Positions 44,097 to 52,666 are shown, counted from the first letter of the stretch. The stretch: 55,868 nucleotides of DNA from an uncultured Dokdonia sp. (GCF_937910895.1 NZ_CALEMI010000025.1:1-55868), one strand, 5' to 3'. Notes: generated from the sequence alone by a model not told the origin. Translations and numbers: made by a program.

Positions 44097-44633
44097 ATGA
44101 AAAAAATAATTATTGTAGCGTTATTATTAGTATCATCTATAACGATGGTCGCGCAAAATCAGTTTGACAAGTTTGAATCTGTAAAAGGAGTTTCGTCTAT
44201 GGTGATGAATCAAAAAATGTTCAAACTATTAAGTAAAGTAGATCTCAACTCTTCAGATCCAGAAATGCAATCCTATATAAAATTAGTAAACAATCTGGAG
44301 AATGTAAAAATGTTTACAACCACAAAAGAAGATGTAGCCTCACAAATGAACACGACCATGAAGAGTTATGTTTCTTCTTCTAGTCTTGAGGAATTATTAA
44401 GAGCTACAGACGATGGTAAAAATGTAAAGTTTTATTATAAGCCAGGTAGTAGTGACGATTATGTAAAAGAGTTTGTGATGTTTCTTAATGGAGAGATTGA
44501 AGGTGAAAATCGTACCGTATTCTTTCAAGTAACAGGAAACATTGATTTGAAACAAATTTCAAAATTAGCTCAAGAGTTAAACTTTAAAGGAAGTGAAGCT
44601 CTTAAGGATGTAGATAAAGCAAAAAAAGGATAA
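44097..44633 (+). CDS. DUF4252 family exported protein
   Basis: 178 residues with a signal peptide (ends VAQ). FDKFESVKGVSSMVMNQKMFKLL and the following beta-rich part with VKMFTTTKEDVASQMN fit DUF4252, a Bacteroidota family of unknown function that regularly accompanies ECF sigma operons. 11 nt after the anti-sigma-like gene; same transcript. Confidence 0.8.
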   Translation: MKKIIIVALLLVSSITMVAQNQFDKFESVKGVSSMVMNQKMFKLLSKVDLNSSDPEMQSYIKLVNNLENVKMFTTTKEDVASQMNTTMKSYVSSSSLEELLRATDDGKNVKFYYKPGSSDDYVKEFVMFLNGEIEGENRTVFFQVTGNIDLKQISKLAQELNFKGSEALKDVDKAKKG

Positions 44634-44637
44634 AATC

Positions 44638-45180
44638 ATGAAAGGAATAATAAAGAGTATAGCAATCGTCTTACTTGCTACCACAAGCCTTATAAGCTGT
44701 AAAAATGGTGAGACACTACAAGAGTATTATGTAGCTAATCAAGAAAACTCAGACTTCATTTTAGTAGATGTACCTACAAGTTTAATAAGTAAGGATTCAA
44801 AAGTATTAGACGAAAAACAAAAAGAAGTTCTTAAAACGGTACGTAAGATTAATATCATGGCGTATCCTTTAAAGGATGGGACAACAGCTACATTTGAAGC
44901 AGAAATAGCTAAAGTGACTGCGATCTTAGCCAGCGATGACTATGAAGAATTAATGAAAATTACTTCAGATCAAGGAAATATGAAACTCTATTTTAGAGGA
45001 GAAGAAGATGCTATAGACGAGGTGGTTGTATTTGCATCACAAGATTCTAAAGGTTTTGTCATAGCTCGTTTATTAGGAAACGATATGAATATTGCAGATA
45101 TGTCAAGCCTTGCCAAAACAATTCAAGCTGGAGATATTGATATCTCTCAATTTGATGGCGTTATGGACGTTTTTAATTAG
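44638..45180 (+). CDS. DUF4252 family lipoprotein
   Basis: 180 residues with lipobox LISC (Cys21). Shares with the preceding gene the DUF4252 pattern (VRKINIMAYPLKDGT, DYEELMKITSDQGNMKLYFRG, LLGNDMNIADMSSLA). Probably an envelope partner of the upstream paralogue. Function unknown. Confidence 0.8.
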   Translation: MKGIIKSIAIVLLATTSLISCKNGETLQEYYVANQENSDFILVDVPTSLISKDSKVLDEKQKEVLKTVRKINIMAYPLKDGTTATFEAEIAKVTAILASDDYEELMKITSDQGNMKLYFRGEEDAIDEVVVFASQDSKGFVIARLLGNDMNIADMSSLAKTIQAGDIDISQFDGVMDVFN

Positions 45181-45240
45181 CAATAAAGAGTACAACAAGA
45201 TATTATCAATATCAACTTACATTTAAAATGTTTAAACACT

Positions 45241-45268
45241 AAAAACCTCGTTTGGCGACGAGGTTTTT
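45241..45268 (+). terminator. Terminator of the sigma/DUF4252 operon
   Basis: AAAAACCTCG and CGAGGTTTTT form a 10-bp stem followed by more T; 61 nt past the last stop. Confidence 0.88.
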
Positions 45269-45502
45269 TTTATGTTATATCGTGAAACCATACGCATTTT
45301 AGATTTTGATATCAACGAAATGTATACAGTTGATTTTTTTGGTTTGACTACGGTACTAATAAGTAGTAAAAAAACATCAACACTCTTTTAGATTTAGGAT
45401 ACTACCAATAAAATGACTTAAAATATATTTTTATGAATCTTATATGCTTTTTACTCCTAATAAACAATAGGCTGATGTTCTTATACAATCATTATTAAAT
45501 CC

Positions 45503-45516
45503 GCTTTCGCGAAAGC
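45503..45516. repeat. Palindrome GCTTTCGCGAAAGC, intergenic copy
   Basis: Perfect copy between two convergent transcription units. Confidence 0.9.
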
Positions 45517-45581
45517 GATTAAAAAACCAATGAAAACTTTTTCTATAATGTTTAAAAGAGAAGGTGTAGTAATAAAAATAA

Positions 45582-45606
45582 TAAACCCTGCCAATGGCAG
45601 GGTTTA
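45582..45606 (-). terminator. Terminator of the T9SS repeat protein gene
   Basis: TAAACCCTGCC pairs with GGCAGGGTTTA around an AAT loop, 44 nt past the stop at 45650. Confidence 0.75.
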
Positions 45607-45649
45607 AATTGTATAATTATAAGTGTATTACAAACGAGATCAAGCTTAT

Positions 45650-47350
45650 TTATTTCTTGATAAATTTGATCACACTACTCGCATTAGCACTTTCTAAACG
45701 TAAGAAGTAAATACCAGTAGTAAGGTTTGAAATATTTATAGTTCTGTTTGTAGCATCACTTGCATCAATGGTAGTAATGATTCTACCTACCATATCAATA
45801 ATTTGAGTTCTTTCTATAGAAACACCAGATGTGTTAGAAATGTTCAACTCATTTTGAGCAGGATTAGGAAATACAGAGATATCTATACCTAATTGATTAT
45901 CGTCAACATTAAGTACGACACCATTGATCGCCCATAATAATGCATTTCTTATAATTTGAGCTCCATCAGAAGTTGTGTCCCAGAAATCATCACGCGCATC
46001 GATAGATGGTGGATAGAAGTTAAGGAAAACACGTCTTGTGTTAGCAGGACCTACATTACTAGCTCTAATAAGTAATGGAGAACCATCAGTATATTCAGCA
46101 ATTACAGTTGCTCCAGCAGCAATCGTTCCTCCAGTGTTATGGAAAGACGCAGTACCGCCATCAAAAGTAGTTACATCAGTAAGGATTGGGTCACCTGGCT
46201 CTAGAATAGTACCTATTCCTAAGTTTGCACCATTAGATTGTCCTGACATAGAATATAACTCATACTGAGTAAAACCTCCTGTAATAGATACATTAGGAGT
46301 AAAAGTAGCATCTACGACTGGTTTTCCAGAGTCAATATATTGCTCTAAAACATTACCTAAAGCAACAGGATCTGCAGCACCAGCATCTGTAAATAAAAAT
46401 ACAGCATCATACGCCATAAGTGTAGCAATTGATGGAGTTCCTCCACTGCTTAAGAATGTATCTGCACTAAGCGTACCTGTTTCTTCTATTTTTGCTTCAA
46501 CATCTAAAATCCAATCTGGATTTCCAGGAGCACCAACAACAAGTACCGTTTGTCCATCACTAAAGTTAGCTGTCCAACGTAATGCATTTGCCATAATTAA
46601 GGCACCATCAGAAGTGGTATCCCAAAAATCATCACGCGCATCAATAGATGGAGGATAGAAGTTAAGAAATGTACGTCTTGTATTTGCAGGACCTACATTA
46701 TCATCAACAATAATAAAAGGAGAACCATCAGTGTATTCAGCAACTACAGTCGCTCCACCAGCAATAGTTCCTCCAGTATTATGGAAAGAAGCTGTACCAC
46801 CGTCAAAACTTGTTACACCATCTAGAGTAGGGTGACCTGGCTCTAAAATAGTACCTATCCCTAAGTTAGCTCCGTTAGACTGTCCTGACATAGAGTATAA
46901 CTCATAGGCAGTAAATCCTCCAGTAATAGAAACATTAGGCGTAAATGTTGCATCTACAACAGCTCCACCTCCGTCAATGTATTGTCCTAAATTATTTCCA
47001 AAAGACACAGGATCTGCAGCACCAGCATCTGTAAATATCAAAACAGCATCATAAGATTGAAGTTCTGCTAATGTTGGAGTACCACCACTTGTAAGGAAAG
47101 TATCAGCCGCAACAAGACCTGTTCCGTCTAATTTTGCCTCTACATCAAGAAGCCAATCTGGATTCCCAGGAGAACCAGCAACAAGTACAGAAGGGACTGA
47201 TGCTCCTCGTGTGTCTTCAACACCATAGTTGTTTTGGATACCTGTTGGAAAATCGGTTGAAGTGTTTGTAGTTCCTGTTCCTTGACCGAAACCTACAAAC
47301 CCAGTTAAAAGTGCGGAGAAAACCACACTCTTGAGAGTAATTTTTTTCAT
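45650..47350 (-). CDS. T9SS-exported protein with a duplicated domain of about 205 residues
   Basis: 566 residues: signal peptide (1 to about 22), repeat 1 (about 55-259), repeat 2 (about 269-474), and a C-terminal type IX sorting domain (VFPNPAQNELNIS to IKFIKK). The repeats keep the same order, with identical or near-identical runs such as DATFTPNVSITGGF, LYSMSGQSNGANLGIGTILE and NFYPPSIDARDDFWDTTSDG, so the duplication is recent or under strong constraint. Each repeat begins VLVxGxPGNPDW and resembles a flavodoxin/ThuA-like alpha/beta unit (SYDAVLIFTDAGAAD); this is only a guess at fold. Probably a surface or released protein. Promoter with an upstream inverted repeat at 47383-47443. Confidence 0.8.
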   Translation of the reverse strand: MKKITLKSVVFSALLTGFVGFGQGTGTTNTSTDFPTGIQNNYGVEDTRGASVPSVLVAGSPGNPDWLLDVEAKLDGTGLVAADTFLTSGGTPTLAELQSYDAVLIFTDAGAADPVSFGNNLGQYIDGGGAVVDATFTPNVSITGGFTAYELYSMSGQSNGANLGIGTILEPGHPTLDGVTSFDGGTASFHNTGGTIAGGATVVAEYTDGSPFIIVDDNVGPANTRRTFLNFYPPSIDARDDFWDTTSDGALIMANALRWTANFSDGQTVLVVGAPGNPDWILDVEAKIEETGTLSADTFLSSGGTPSIATLMAYDAVFLFTDAGAADPVALGNVLEQYIDSGKPVVDATFTPNVSITGGFTQYELYSMSGQSNGANLGIGTILEPGDPILTDVTTFDGGTASFHNTGGTIAAGATVIAEYTDGSPLLIRASNVGPANTRRVFLNFYPPSIDARDDFWDTTSDGAQIIRNALLWAINGVVLNVDDNQLGIDISVFPNPAQNELNISNTSGVSIERTQIIDMVGRIITTIDASDATNRTINISNLTTGIYFLRLESANASSVIKFIKK

Positions 47351-47382
47351 TATGTTAATTGTTTTAGTGAGATAATTATATA

Positions 47383-47414
47383 CAAATCTACATAAAAAAA
47401 TCTATCACTTGCAA
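47383..47414 (-). promoter_or_regulatory. Promoter of the T9SS repeat protein gene
   Basis: TTGC (47414-47411), 20 nt, TAGATTTG (47390-47383) on the minus strand, a good match to the Bacteroidota consensus. The leader contains TATCTCACTAAAACA, shared with the leader of the small gene at 53205. Confidence 0.65.
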
Positions 47415-47429
47415 TTTTGATATGAAATA

Positions 47430-47443
47430 GGGGCATTTGCCCC
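47430..47443. promoter_or_regulatory. Inverted repeat GGGGCATTTGCCCC, candidate operator
   Basis: A perfect inverted repeat with a 4-nt centre, 39 nt from the -7 box, the same distance as for the S41 gene site at 2291-2305. Confidence 0.5.
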
Positions 47444-47736
47444 TATTTATAATACGTGTATGTGTAGGGTTTTATAAGGTGTTTTTGCGTGTTCAAAAAT
47501 ATTTTGTAGGATTTTACACTTGTCAATTTTTCTATGTCTAGTTAAAATGAGAGTTCAGGAGGACAAAATTAGAATTTTTATGAGTGAATCTTTCAGCAAT
47601 CTAATTGTTAGAATTATATACTATTTTATTTTTTCTTAGTAAGAAAAATCCTTTTTTAAAATATGGCAAATACGTACTATCAATAAAAAGTTATTCATTT
47701 TTTAATCCTGAAAAACTAAGATATGATAGCATATAA

Positions 47737-47773
47737 AAAAGCCTCAAATAAGCATAACTTATTTGAGGCTTTT
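47737..47773 (-). terminator. Terminator of the SulP gene
   Basis: A 16-bp stem AAAAGCCTCAAATAAG/CTTATTTGAGGCTTTT with loop CATAA, 20 nt past the stop at 47794. Confidence 0.9.
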
Positions 47774-47793
47774 ACAATTATTTTTTATCAGAA

Positions 47794-49443
47794 TTATACT
47801 TCTGTATCCAAAAGATCTGTGACCACATGATATCTAGGATCGTCTACAGCACTTTCTATAACCTGTTCAAAATTTGGATTCGCTTTTAAAAGTAACGCTT
47901 TACATTCTGGACTCAAGTGCGTTAATTTTATTTGCTTTCCTGCATCTAGGTATTTATTTGCAATAGTATATAATGCTTCTATGCCAGAGTGATCATTTAT
48001 ACGAGACTCTATAAAATCAATTTCTATTCTATCAGGATCATTTTTTACATCAAACTTGGCATTAAAGTTTTGAATAGATCCAAAAAATAAGGGTCCCCAG
48101 ATTTCATATACTTTGGTACCATCTTCCTTGATACTCTTACGCGCACGAATCATCGTTGCATTTCTCCAAGCAAATACCAATGCACTCATAATAACCCCAG
48201 CAATTACAGCAATCGCTAGATCTTTCCAAACTGTAATCGCAGACACGGCAATCAATACAATCGCATCTGCCAGGGGAATTTTATGAAGGATTCTAAAACT
48301 AGACCAAGCAAAAGTTCCGATCACGACCATAAACATCACACCCACAAGCGCAGCAATAGGGATTTGCTCAATAAGCGGAGCCCCAAACAGGACAAAGCAT
48401 AATAAGGCTACAGCAGCTACGGCTCCAGAAAGACGTCCGCGTCCACCAGAATTTACGTTAATAATAGACTGTCCAATCATAGCACAACCTCCCATACCAC
48501 CAAATAAACCATTTAGGATATTAGCACTTCCTTGCGCCACACACTCACGATTCCCGCTTCCACGTGTCTCGGTCATATCATCAATAAGATTTAATGTCAT
48601 TAGCGATTCTATAAGACCCACAGCAGCTAGTATAAAAGCGGTCGAAACAATCAACCCCCAATGTCCTTCTAAGGTTTCTAATAATCCAAAAATCTGAAAC
48701 TGAAATGTAGGCAATCCACCTTCTAATCCAGTACCACCACTATCTATAATAAACGATCCAACCGTACTCATATTTAGTTTTCCAAAAATCACAATTGAAG
48801 CAACCACCACAATGGCAACAAGAGCCGCAGGTACTTTTTTAGTGATTTTAGGCAAGAAATACATAATTCCCATGGTAAGTAAGATAAATCCGATCATAAT
48901 CCATAACGCACTATTGGAAAAGACCGCAGTCAACCAATCTCCTGTATTATCTAAGAAAGAAATCCCCTCTGTTCCCAAACTTGGAAATAATTTTAATTGA
49001 GATAAAAAGATGACAATCGCCAGTCCATTTACAAATCCCATCATGACAGGATGTGGAATCAAACGTACAAACTTTCCTAGTTTAAATATTCCAGCTGTAA
49101 TCTGTATCGCCCCCACAAAGAGTAATGTAATAAACAACCATTGTAGTCCTAGATTTTCTATAGGAGTTGCCAGCGCATTACCTACTTCATTTCCTTGTTG
49201 GATCATATACACCATGACCACTGCCATCGCACCCGTAGCTCCAGAAATCATTCCTGGGCGACCTCCAAAAAGCGCTGTGACAATCCCCATCATAAAAGCG
49301 CCATATAGACCTACTAACGGAGGAATCCCCGCCACAAAAGCAAAAGCAACCGCTTCCGGCACTAAAGCCAATGCTACGGTAAGCCCAGAGAGGATATCAT
49401 CTTTAGGGTTAAAGGTAAAGTTTTTAAATAGGCGTTGTATCAT
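47794..49443 (-). CDS. SulP-family anion transporter with STAS domain
   Basis: 549 residues, usual SulP length. The N-terminal signature GLTVALALVPEAVAFAFVAGIPPLVGLYGAF and a multi-helix transmembrane domain (about 20-400) precede a C-terminal STAS domain (about 435-540, DFIESRINDHSGIEALYTI). Family members carry sulfate, bicarbonate or related anions across the inner membrane. No carbonic anhydrase or sulfur-assimilation gene is next to it, so the substrate is open. Its promoter box TACCTTTG lies at 49462-49469. Confidence 0.9.
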   Translation of the reverse strand: MIQRLFKNFTFNPKDDILSGLTVALALVPEAVAFAFVAGIPPLVGLYGAFMMGIVTALFGGRPGMISGATGAMAVVMVYMIQQGNEVGNALATPIENLGLQWLFITLLFVGAIQITAGIFKLGKFVRLIPHPVMMGFVNGLAIVIFLSQLKLFPSLGTEGISFLDNTGDWLTAVFSNSALWIMIGFILLTMGIMYFLPKITKKVPAALVAIVVVASIVIFGKLNMSTVGSFIIDSGGTGLEGGLPTFQFQIFGLLETLEGHWGLIVSTAFILAAVGLIESLMTLNLIDDMTETRGSGNRECVAQGSANILNGLFGGMGGCAMIGQSIINVNSGGRGRLSGAVAAVALLCFVLFGAPLIEQIPIAALVGVMFMVVIGTFAWSSFRILHKIPLADAIVLIAVSAITVWKDLAIAVIAGVIMSALVFAWRNATMIRARKSIKEDGTKVYEIWGPLFFGSIQNFNAKFDVKNDPDRIEIDFIESRINDHSGIEALYTIANKYLDAGKQIKLTHLSPECKALLLKANPNFEQVIESAVDDPRYHVVTDLLDTEV

Positions 49444-49461
49444 GTGTAAATTTTAAGCTTG

Positions 49462-49469
49462 CAAAGGTA
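49462..49469 (-). promoter_or_regulatory. -7 box of the SulP gene
   Basis: TACCTTTG on the minus strand matches TAnnTTTG, leaving a leader of about 13 nt. Confidence 0.5.
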
Positions 49470-49552
49470 TGTTATTCTATCATGAAGCCCTAAAAGAACC
49501 TTTTGTTTTTACGATAGCGTTTTCGAGAGATTTATGTTTGTATGAAAAGTCC

Positions 49553-49566
49553 GCTTTCGCGAAAGC
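49553..49566. repeat. Palindrome GCTTTCGCGAAAGC, intergenic copy
   Basis: Perfect copy 12 bases from a degenerate one-arm relative (GCGTTTTCGAGA at about 49517). Confidence 0.9.
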
Positions 49567-49604
49567 ATATACCAGATGAATTAAAAAGTGTTTAGAATAT
49601 AAGC

Positions 49605-49860
49605 TTTCAAAAAGACCGCTTTGCTGATAGAATATAGAGAATAGAACATAGAGTTTCTTAAATATGGGGATTTTTAGCTTCTCGCATCCAGCATCCAGCA
49701 TTAAACAAATACCAAACCACAAAAAATCAAATTTTCAAAAAGATCGCTTTGCTGATAGAATAAAGAGAATAGAGTATAGATTTTCTTAAATATGGGGATT
49801 TTTAGCTTCCCGCACCCAGCATCCAGCATCAAACAAATGCCAAACCACAAAAAGTCAAAT
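49605..49860. repeat. 128-bp tandem duplication
   Basis: 49605-49732 and 49733-49860 align along their whole length with few differences; each unit begins TTTCAAAAAGA and contains ATATGGGGATTTTTAGCTTC and a CATCCAGCATC motif. Confidence 0.85.
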
Positions 49861-49941
49861 ACAAAAACTTGCTACTTATAAATTCCATCTTCCTTTCTAA
49901 CTAACAATTCAGTCGTTAAAAATGACAGTTGGGTTTCTTTT

Positions 49942-49955
49942 GCTTTCGCGAAAGC
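49942..49955. repeat. Palindrome GCTTTCGCGAAAGC, upstream of the TPR-like gene
   Basis: Perfect copy within 55 nt of the ATG at 49997. Confidence 0.9.
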
Positions 49956-49996
49956 GTGTAAAACCTCACTTTTACAGCATCAAAAAACAATCAATT

Positions 49997-50629
49997 ATGA
50001 AAACAATGATCACTTTAGCACTTTTATGCATAGCTACTTTAGGAAATTCGCAAAGCGCTTATGAGAAAGGAATGGGCAAAGCATTTGAACTTTGGAACGA
50101 AAATAAACTAGATGAAGCAGCCAACCTTTTTGAGCGTATTGCCGCTGCCGAAGAGGAACAATGGCTTCCTGATTATTATACAGCGCAAATCTATGTGTTG
50201 AAGTGCTGGAATACCTGGGAAGATCAAACGGAAGCTACTTTAAAACCGAATCTTGACAAAGCACAAGAACATATTAATAATATGCTCACTATAGACAAGG
50301 ATAATCCGTATGCAAAGCAGATGCAAGCACAGTTATACACTGTTTGGGTAGCCTATGATGGTGCTAAATATGGTATGAAATATTCTGGTAAAGTATCTGA
50401 GTTGTATGCAAAAGCACAAGCCGCCGAACGTGAGAATCCTATATTCATTTTGAATAAAGCCGAGTGGGATATGGGGGCTGCACGTTATTTTGGAAGCGAC
50501 ACCACACCGTATTGTAAAGAAATAAAACGTGCCATAGATCTTTTTGCTACCTTTAAACCTGAGACAGAATTCCATCCTAGTTATGGATTAGATCGTGCGC
50601 AAGAAGCGTATGCTGAATGTAATAAATAG
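49997..50629 (+). CDS. Exported TPR-like protein of unknown function
   Basis: 210 residues from the ATG at 49997 (MKTMITLALLCIATLGNSQ, signal peptide); the longer ORF from 49922 has no signal sequence and runs across the palindrome. Helical TPR-like repeats (AYEKGMGKAFELWNENKLDEAANLF, ADYYTAQIYVLK-type pairs) fit an alpha-solenoid. It overlaps nothing; the histidine-kinase gene starts 14 nt after its stop, suggesting one transcript. Confidence 0.7.
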   Translation: MKTMITLALLCIATLGNSQSAYEKGMGKAFELWNENKLDEAANLFERIAAAEEEQWLPDYYTAQIYVLKCWNTWEDQTEATLKPNLDKAQEHINNMLTIDKDNPYAKQMQAQLYTVWVAYDGAKYGMKYSGKVSELYAKAQAAERENPIFILNKAEWDMGAARYFGSDTTPYCKEIKRAIDLFATFKPETEFHPSYGLDRAQEAYAECNK

Positions 50630-50642
50630 ATTAGCATTTCAC

Positions 50643-51971
50643 ATGAAAAATATACTAAGAGAGTTTGGTAAAGCATTTGTGCTAGGATTGGTTATTTTCC
50701 TTGTACATGGGCTTATCATGTACTTATTAGGAAACCCTTGGTATGGAAGTAATGTTGTTGATTTCTTCTTTCAGAATCAGCTGTTTTCTGTAGCACTTTA
50801 CCTGGTAAACATGTATGTGTTTAGAGCGTTTTTAGATCGCTATGGCGCTGAATTTTGGAAAACCCGTAACATTGTTATTGGACTTTTAAGCGGTGTAATG
50901 GCAACATTTATTACCGTGTTTCTAATCCGTGTTTTCTTACAGGTAGTTCTCACAGAAGTCCCATTAGAAACGTTTTTGGAGAATGAACGACTACGAGACT
51001 ATTATCTCTCGTCTATTATTGCATTGGTTTCTACAGGACTCTTTTATGCTTTTTATTATTGGAAAAATACACAGGATCGTAAAGTCAAGCAGTCTAAGAT
51101 TATTGCTAAAACCGCTTCCGCGAAATTTGATGCACTTAAAAATCAACTGGACCCTCACTTTTTGTTTAATAGTCTGAATGTCCTTGCAAGCCTTATTGAA
51201 GAAAATCCAAAACAAGCGCAGAAATTTACAACATCATTATCCAAAGTATATCGCTATGTGTTAGAGCAAAAAAACAAAGAACTGGTTCCTGTAGATGAAG
51301 AACTTACGTTTGCGCGAACGTATATGAATTTAATCAAAATGCGTTTTGAGGATAGTATTATTGTAGATATTCCTGATCATACGTCCAATCCAGAATTGAA
51401 AGTGGTGCCGTTATCACTGCAATTATTATTAGAGAATGCCGTCAAGCACAATATGGTAACTCCTACTAAAAAACTTCATATTGAGATTTATGAAGATGGG
51501 AATCGACTGGTTGTCAAGAATAATATTCAAGCGAAGCAAGTGATTAAGAAGAGTAGTGGGGTAGGGTTATACAATATTAAACAGCGGTATCAATTACTGA
51601 CAGATGCAGACGTACGGATTCAAAATGATGGAAAAATCTTTGAAATAGCCATTCCGATGCTTATTGAGCAAAAAGCGTTTGTACCAAAGCAAAAAGAATA
51701 CTTAGAAGATAAACGGTATAAACGAGCTAAAGAGAAGGTAGAGAAGCTTAAAGGGTTTTATATCCATCTGACCATTTATTTGATTATGGTACCTGTGTTT
51801 ATTTTTCTAAATGCACGCTCTGGGTCTTTTCCTTGGGCCATATTTCCTATAGGTGGATGGGGATGGGGAGTGATAGGTCATGCGGCTGAAACCTTTGGTT
51901 GGAACCCCATATTCAATAAATCTTGGGAAAACAGAAAGATTGATGAATTAATGAACGACGATGATTTTTAA
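50643..51971 (+). CDS. LytS-type histidine kinase with a C-terminal 2TM domain
   Basis: About 442 residues from the ATG at 50643 (MKNILREFGK). Four N-terminal membrane helices, then the His_kinase motif LKNQLDPHFLFNSLNVLASL (phospho-acceptor His in PHFLFN), the N-box LQLLLENAVKHNM and SSGVGLYNIKQRY of the ATPase domain. The last about 90 residues form a 2TM domain (KRAKEKVEKLKGFYIHLTIYL, then a second helix, ending in a DDDF acidic tail), the same as the next two small proteins. Usually such kinases pair with a LytTR response regulator; none is encoded here. Confidence 0.83.
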   Translation: MKNILREFGKAFVLGLVIFLVHGLIMYLLGNPWYGSNVVDFFFQNQLFSVALYLVNMYVFRAFLDRYGAEFWKTRNIVIGLLSGVMATFITVFLIRVFLQVVLTEVPLETFLENERLRDYYLSSIIALVSTGLFYAFYYWKNTQDRKVKQSKIIAKTASAKFDALKNQLDPHFLFNSLNVLASLIEENPKQAQKFTTSLSKVYRYVLEQKNKELVPVDEELTFARTYMNLIKMRFEDSIIVDIPDHTSNPELKVVPLSLQLLLENAVKHNMVTPTKKLHIEIYEDGNRLVVKNNIQAKQVIKKSSGVGLYNIKQRYQLLTDADVRIQNDGKIFEIAIPMLIEQKAFVPKQKEYLEDKRYKRAKEKVEKLKGFYIHLTIYLIMVPVFIFLNARSGSFPWAIFPIGGWGWGVIGHAAETFGWNPIFNKSWENRKIDELMNDDDF

Positions 51972-51995
51972 GCAATCATATAAAATAATTGAACG

Positions 51996-52286
51996 ATGAC
52001 ACCAGAAGAAAAACGTGATAAATACGAACGTGCAAAGCAACGGGTAGCAGATCTAAAGAAGTTTTATGGCGAACTGATGAGTTACTTTCTGTTTATGGCT
52101 ATACTAGCTGGTATTAATTTCTATTTTAATAATTGGTCGTATATGTGGTTTTTATGGCCTGCCTTAGGCTGGGGGATAGGGCTCACTTTTAAAGGATATA
52201 AAGTATTCACTAAAACCGCTTTTTTTGGTAGGGATTGGGAAGATCGTAAAATCAAAGAATTTATAGATAAAGAAGAAAATAATTAA
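51996..52286 (+). CDS. Stand-alone 2TM-domain protein 1
   Basis: 96 residues. N-terminal amphipathic KYERAKQRVADLKKFYGELMSYF followed by two membrane helices with GWGIGLTFKGYKVF and ending WEDRKIKEFIDKEEN, the same architecture as the kinase C-terminus (RAKEKVEKLKGFYIHL ... WENRKIDELMN). Located 24 nt after the kinase stop. Confidence 0.78.
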   Translation: MTPEEKRDKYERAKQRVADLKKFYGELMSYFLFMAILAGINFYFNNWSYMWFLWPALGWGIGLTFKGYKVFTKTAFFGRDWEDRKIKEFIDKEENN

Positions 52287-52291
52287 CCATC

Positions 52292-52594
52292 ATGGAAAAA
52301 GAAAACGATCTGAAATACTTGCGAGCAAAAGATGCCGTAAAACGTATACAAGGTTTTTATTGGCATTTAGCTACGTATCTTATGGTGATTCTTCTGTCTA
52401 TAGTCGGACCTTTTTTTAATTTTACATTTTGCTTCTTTTGCTTTTCTGATAATCATTGGATGAATCTTCTTGGGTTTATTCCTTGGGGTATTGGACTCTT
52501 ACTTCACGGGCTTGTCGCTTTTAGAAGTTTTAGGCCTTTCCATAGATGGGAAGCGCGTAAACTTAGAGAGTTTATGGATGAAGATCGTTTCTAG
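52292..52594 (+). CDS. Stand-alone 2TM-domain protein 2
   Basis: 100 residues, same build: LRAKDAVKRIQGFYWHLATYLM, two membrane helices, ending HRWEARKLREFMDEDRF. 5 nt after the preceding gene, so co-transcribed. Probably binds membrane or the kinase; function unknown. Confidence 0.78.
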   Translation: MEKENDLKYLRAKDAVKRIQGFYWHLATYLMVILLSIVGPFFNFTFCFFCFSDNHWMNLLGFIPWGIGLLLHGLVAFRSFRPFHRWEARKLREFMDEDRF

Positions 52595-52658
52595 TTTTCC
52601 CTCATTAAATAGCTTTAAATCCATTTTAAAAATGGTGAAGTTCCCTCAATTTATATTG

Positions 52659-52666
52659 TACCTTTG
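52659..52666 (+). promoter_or_regulatory. -7 box of the rnpB promoter
   Basis: TACCTTTG matches TAnnTTTG and stands 3-5 nt before the 5' end of the P1 stem, which supports the placement of the transcript start. Confidence 0.65.

Larger units (their letters stand above)
45181..45649. other. Intergenic region between convergent genes
   Basis: Contains two terminators (45241-45268, 45582-45606) and the palindrome at 45503-45516. No ORF is supportable. Confidence 0.6.
47351..47793. other. Regulatory intergenic region
   Basis: Holds the promoter of the T9SS gene, the GGGGC inverted repeat, and the terminator after the SulP gene. The remaining about 280 bp are AT-rich without an ORF. Confidence 0.6.
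49444..49996. other. Intergenic region with a tandem duplication and two palindromes
   Basis: Holds the SulP promoter, palindromes at 49553-49566 and 49942-49955, and a 128-bp tandem duplication (49605-49860). The ORF at 49480-49722 on the minus strand is not supported (repeat-derived composition). Confidence 0.65.

Noticed and set aside
43143-45180. Possible phage-defence or toxin operon around the sigma factor
   Set aside because: The gene order sigma, anti-sigma-like, two DUF4252 is a known ordinary Bacteroidota arrangement.
49010-49456. 148-residue ORF opposite the SulP transporter
   Set aside because: Antisense shadow of the transmembrane domain.
49480-49722. 80-residue minus-strand ORF beginning MWFGICLMLDAGCEKL
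   Set aside because: It is built from the tandem duplication unit and the palindrome, and has no promoter or family similarity.
49605-49860. Possible CRISPR array
   Set aside because: Only two long units with no short repeat/spacer pattern and no cas genes in the window.
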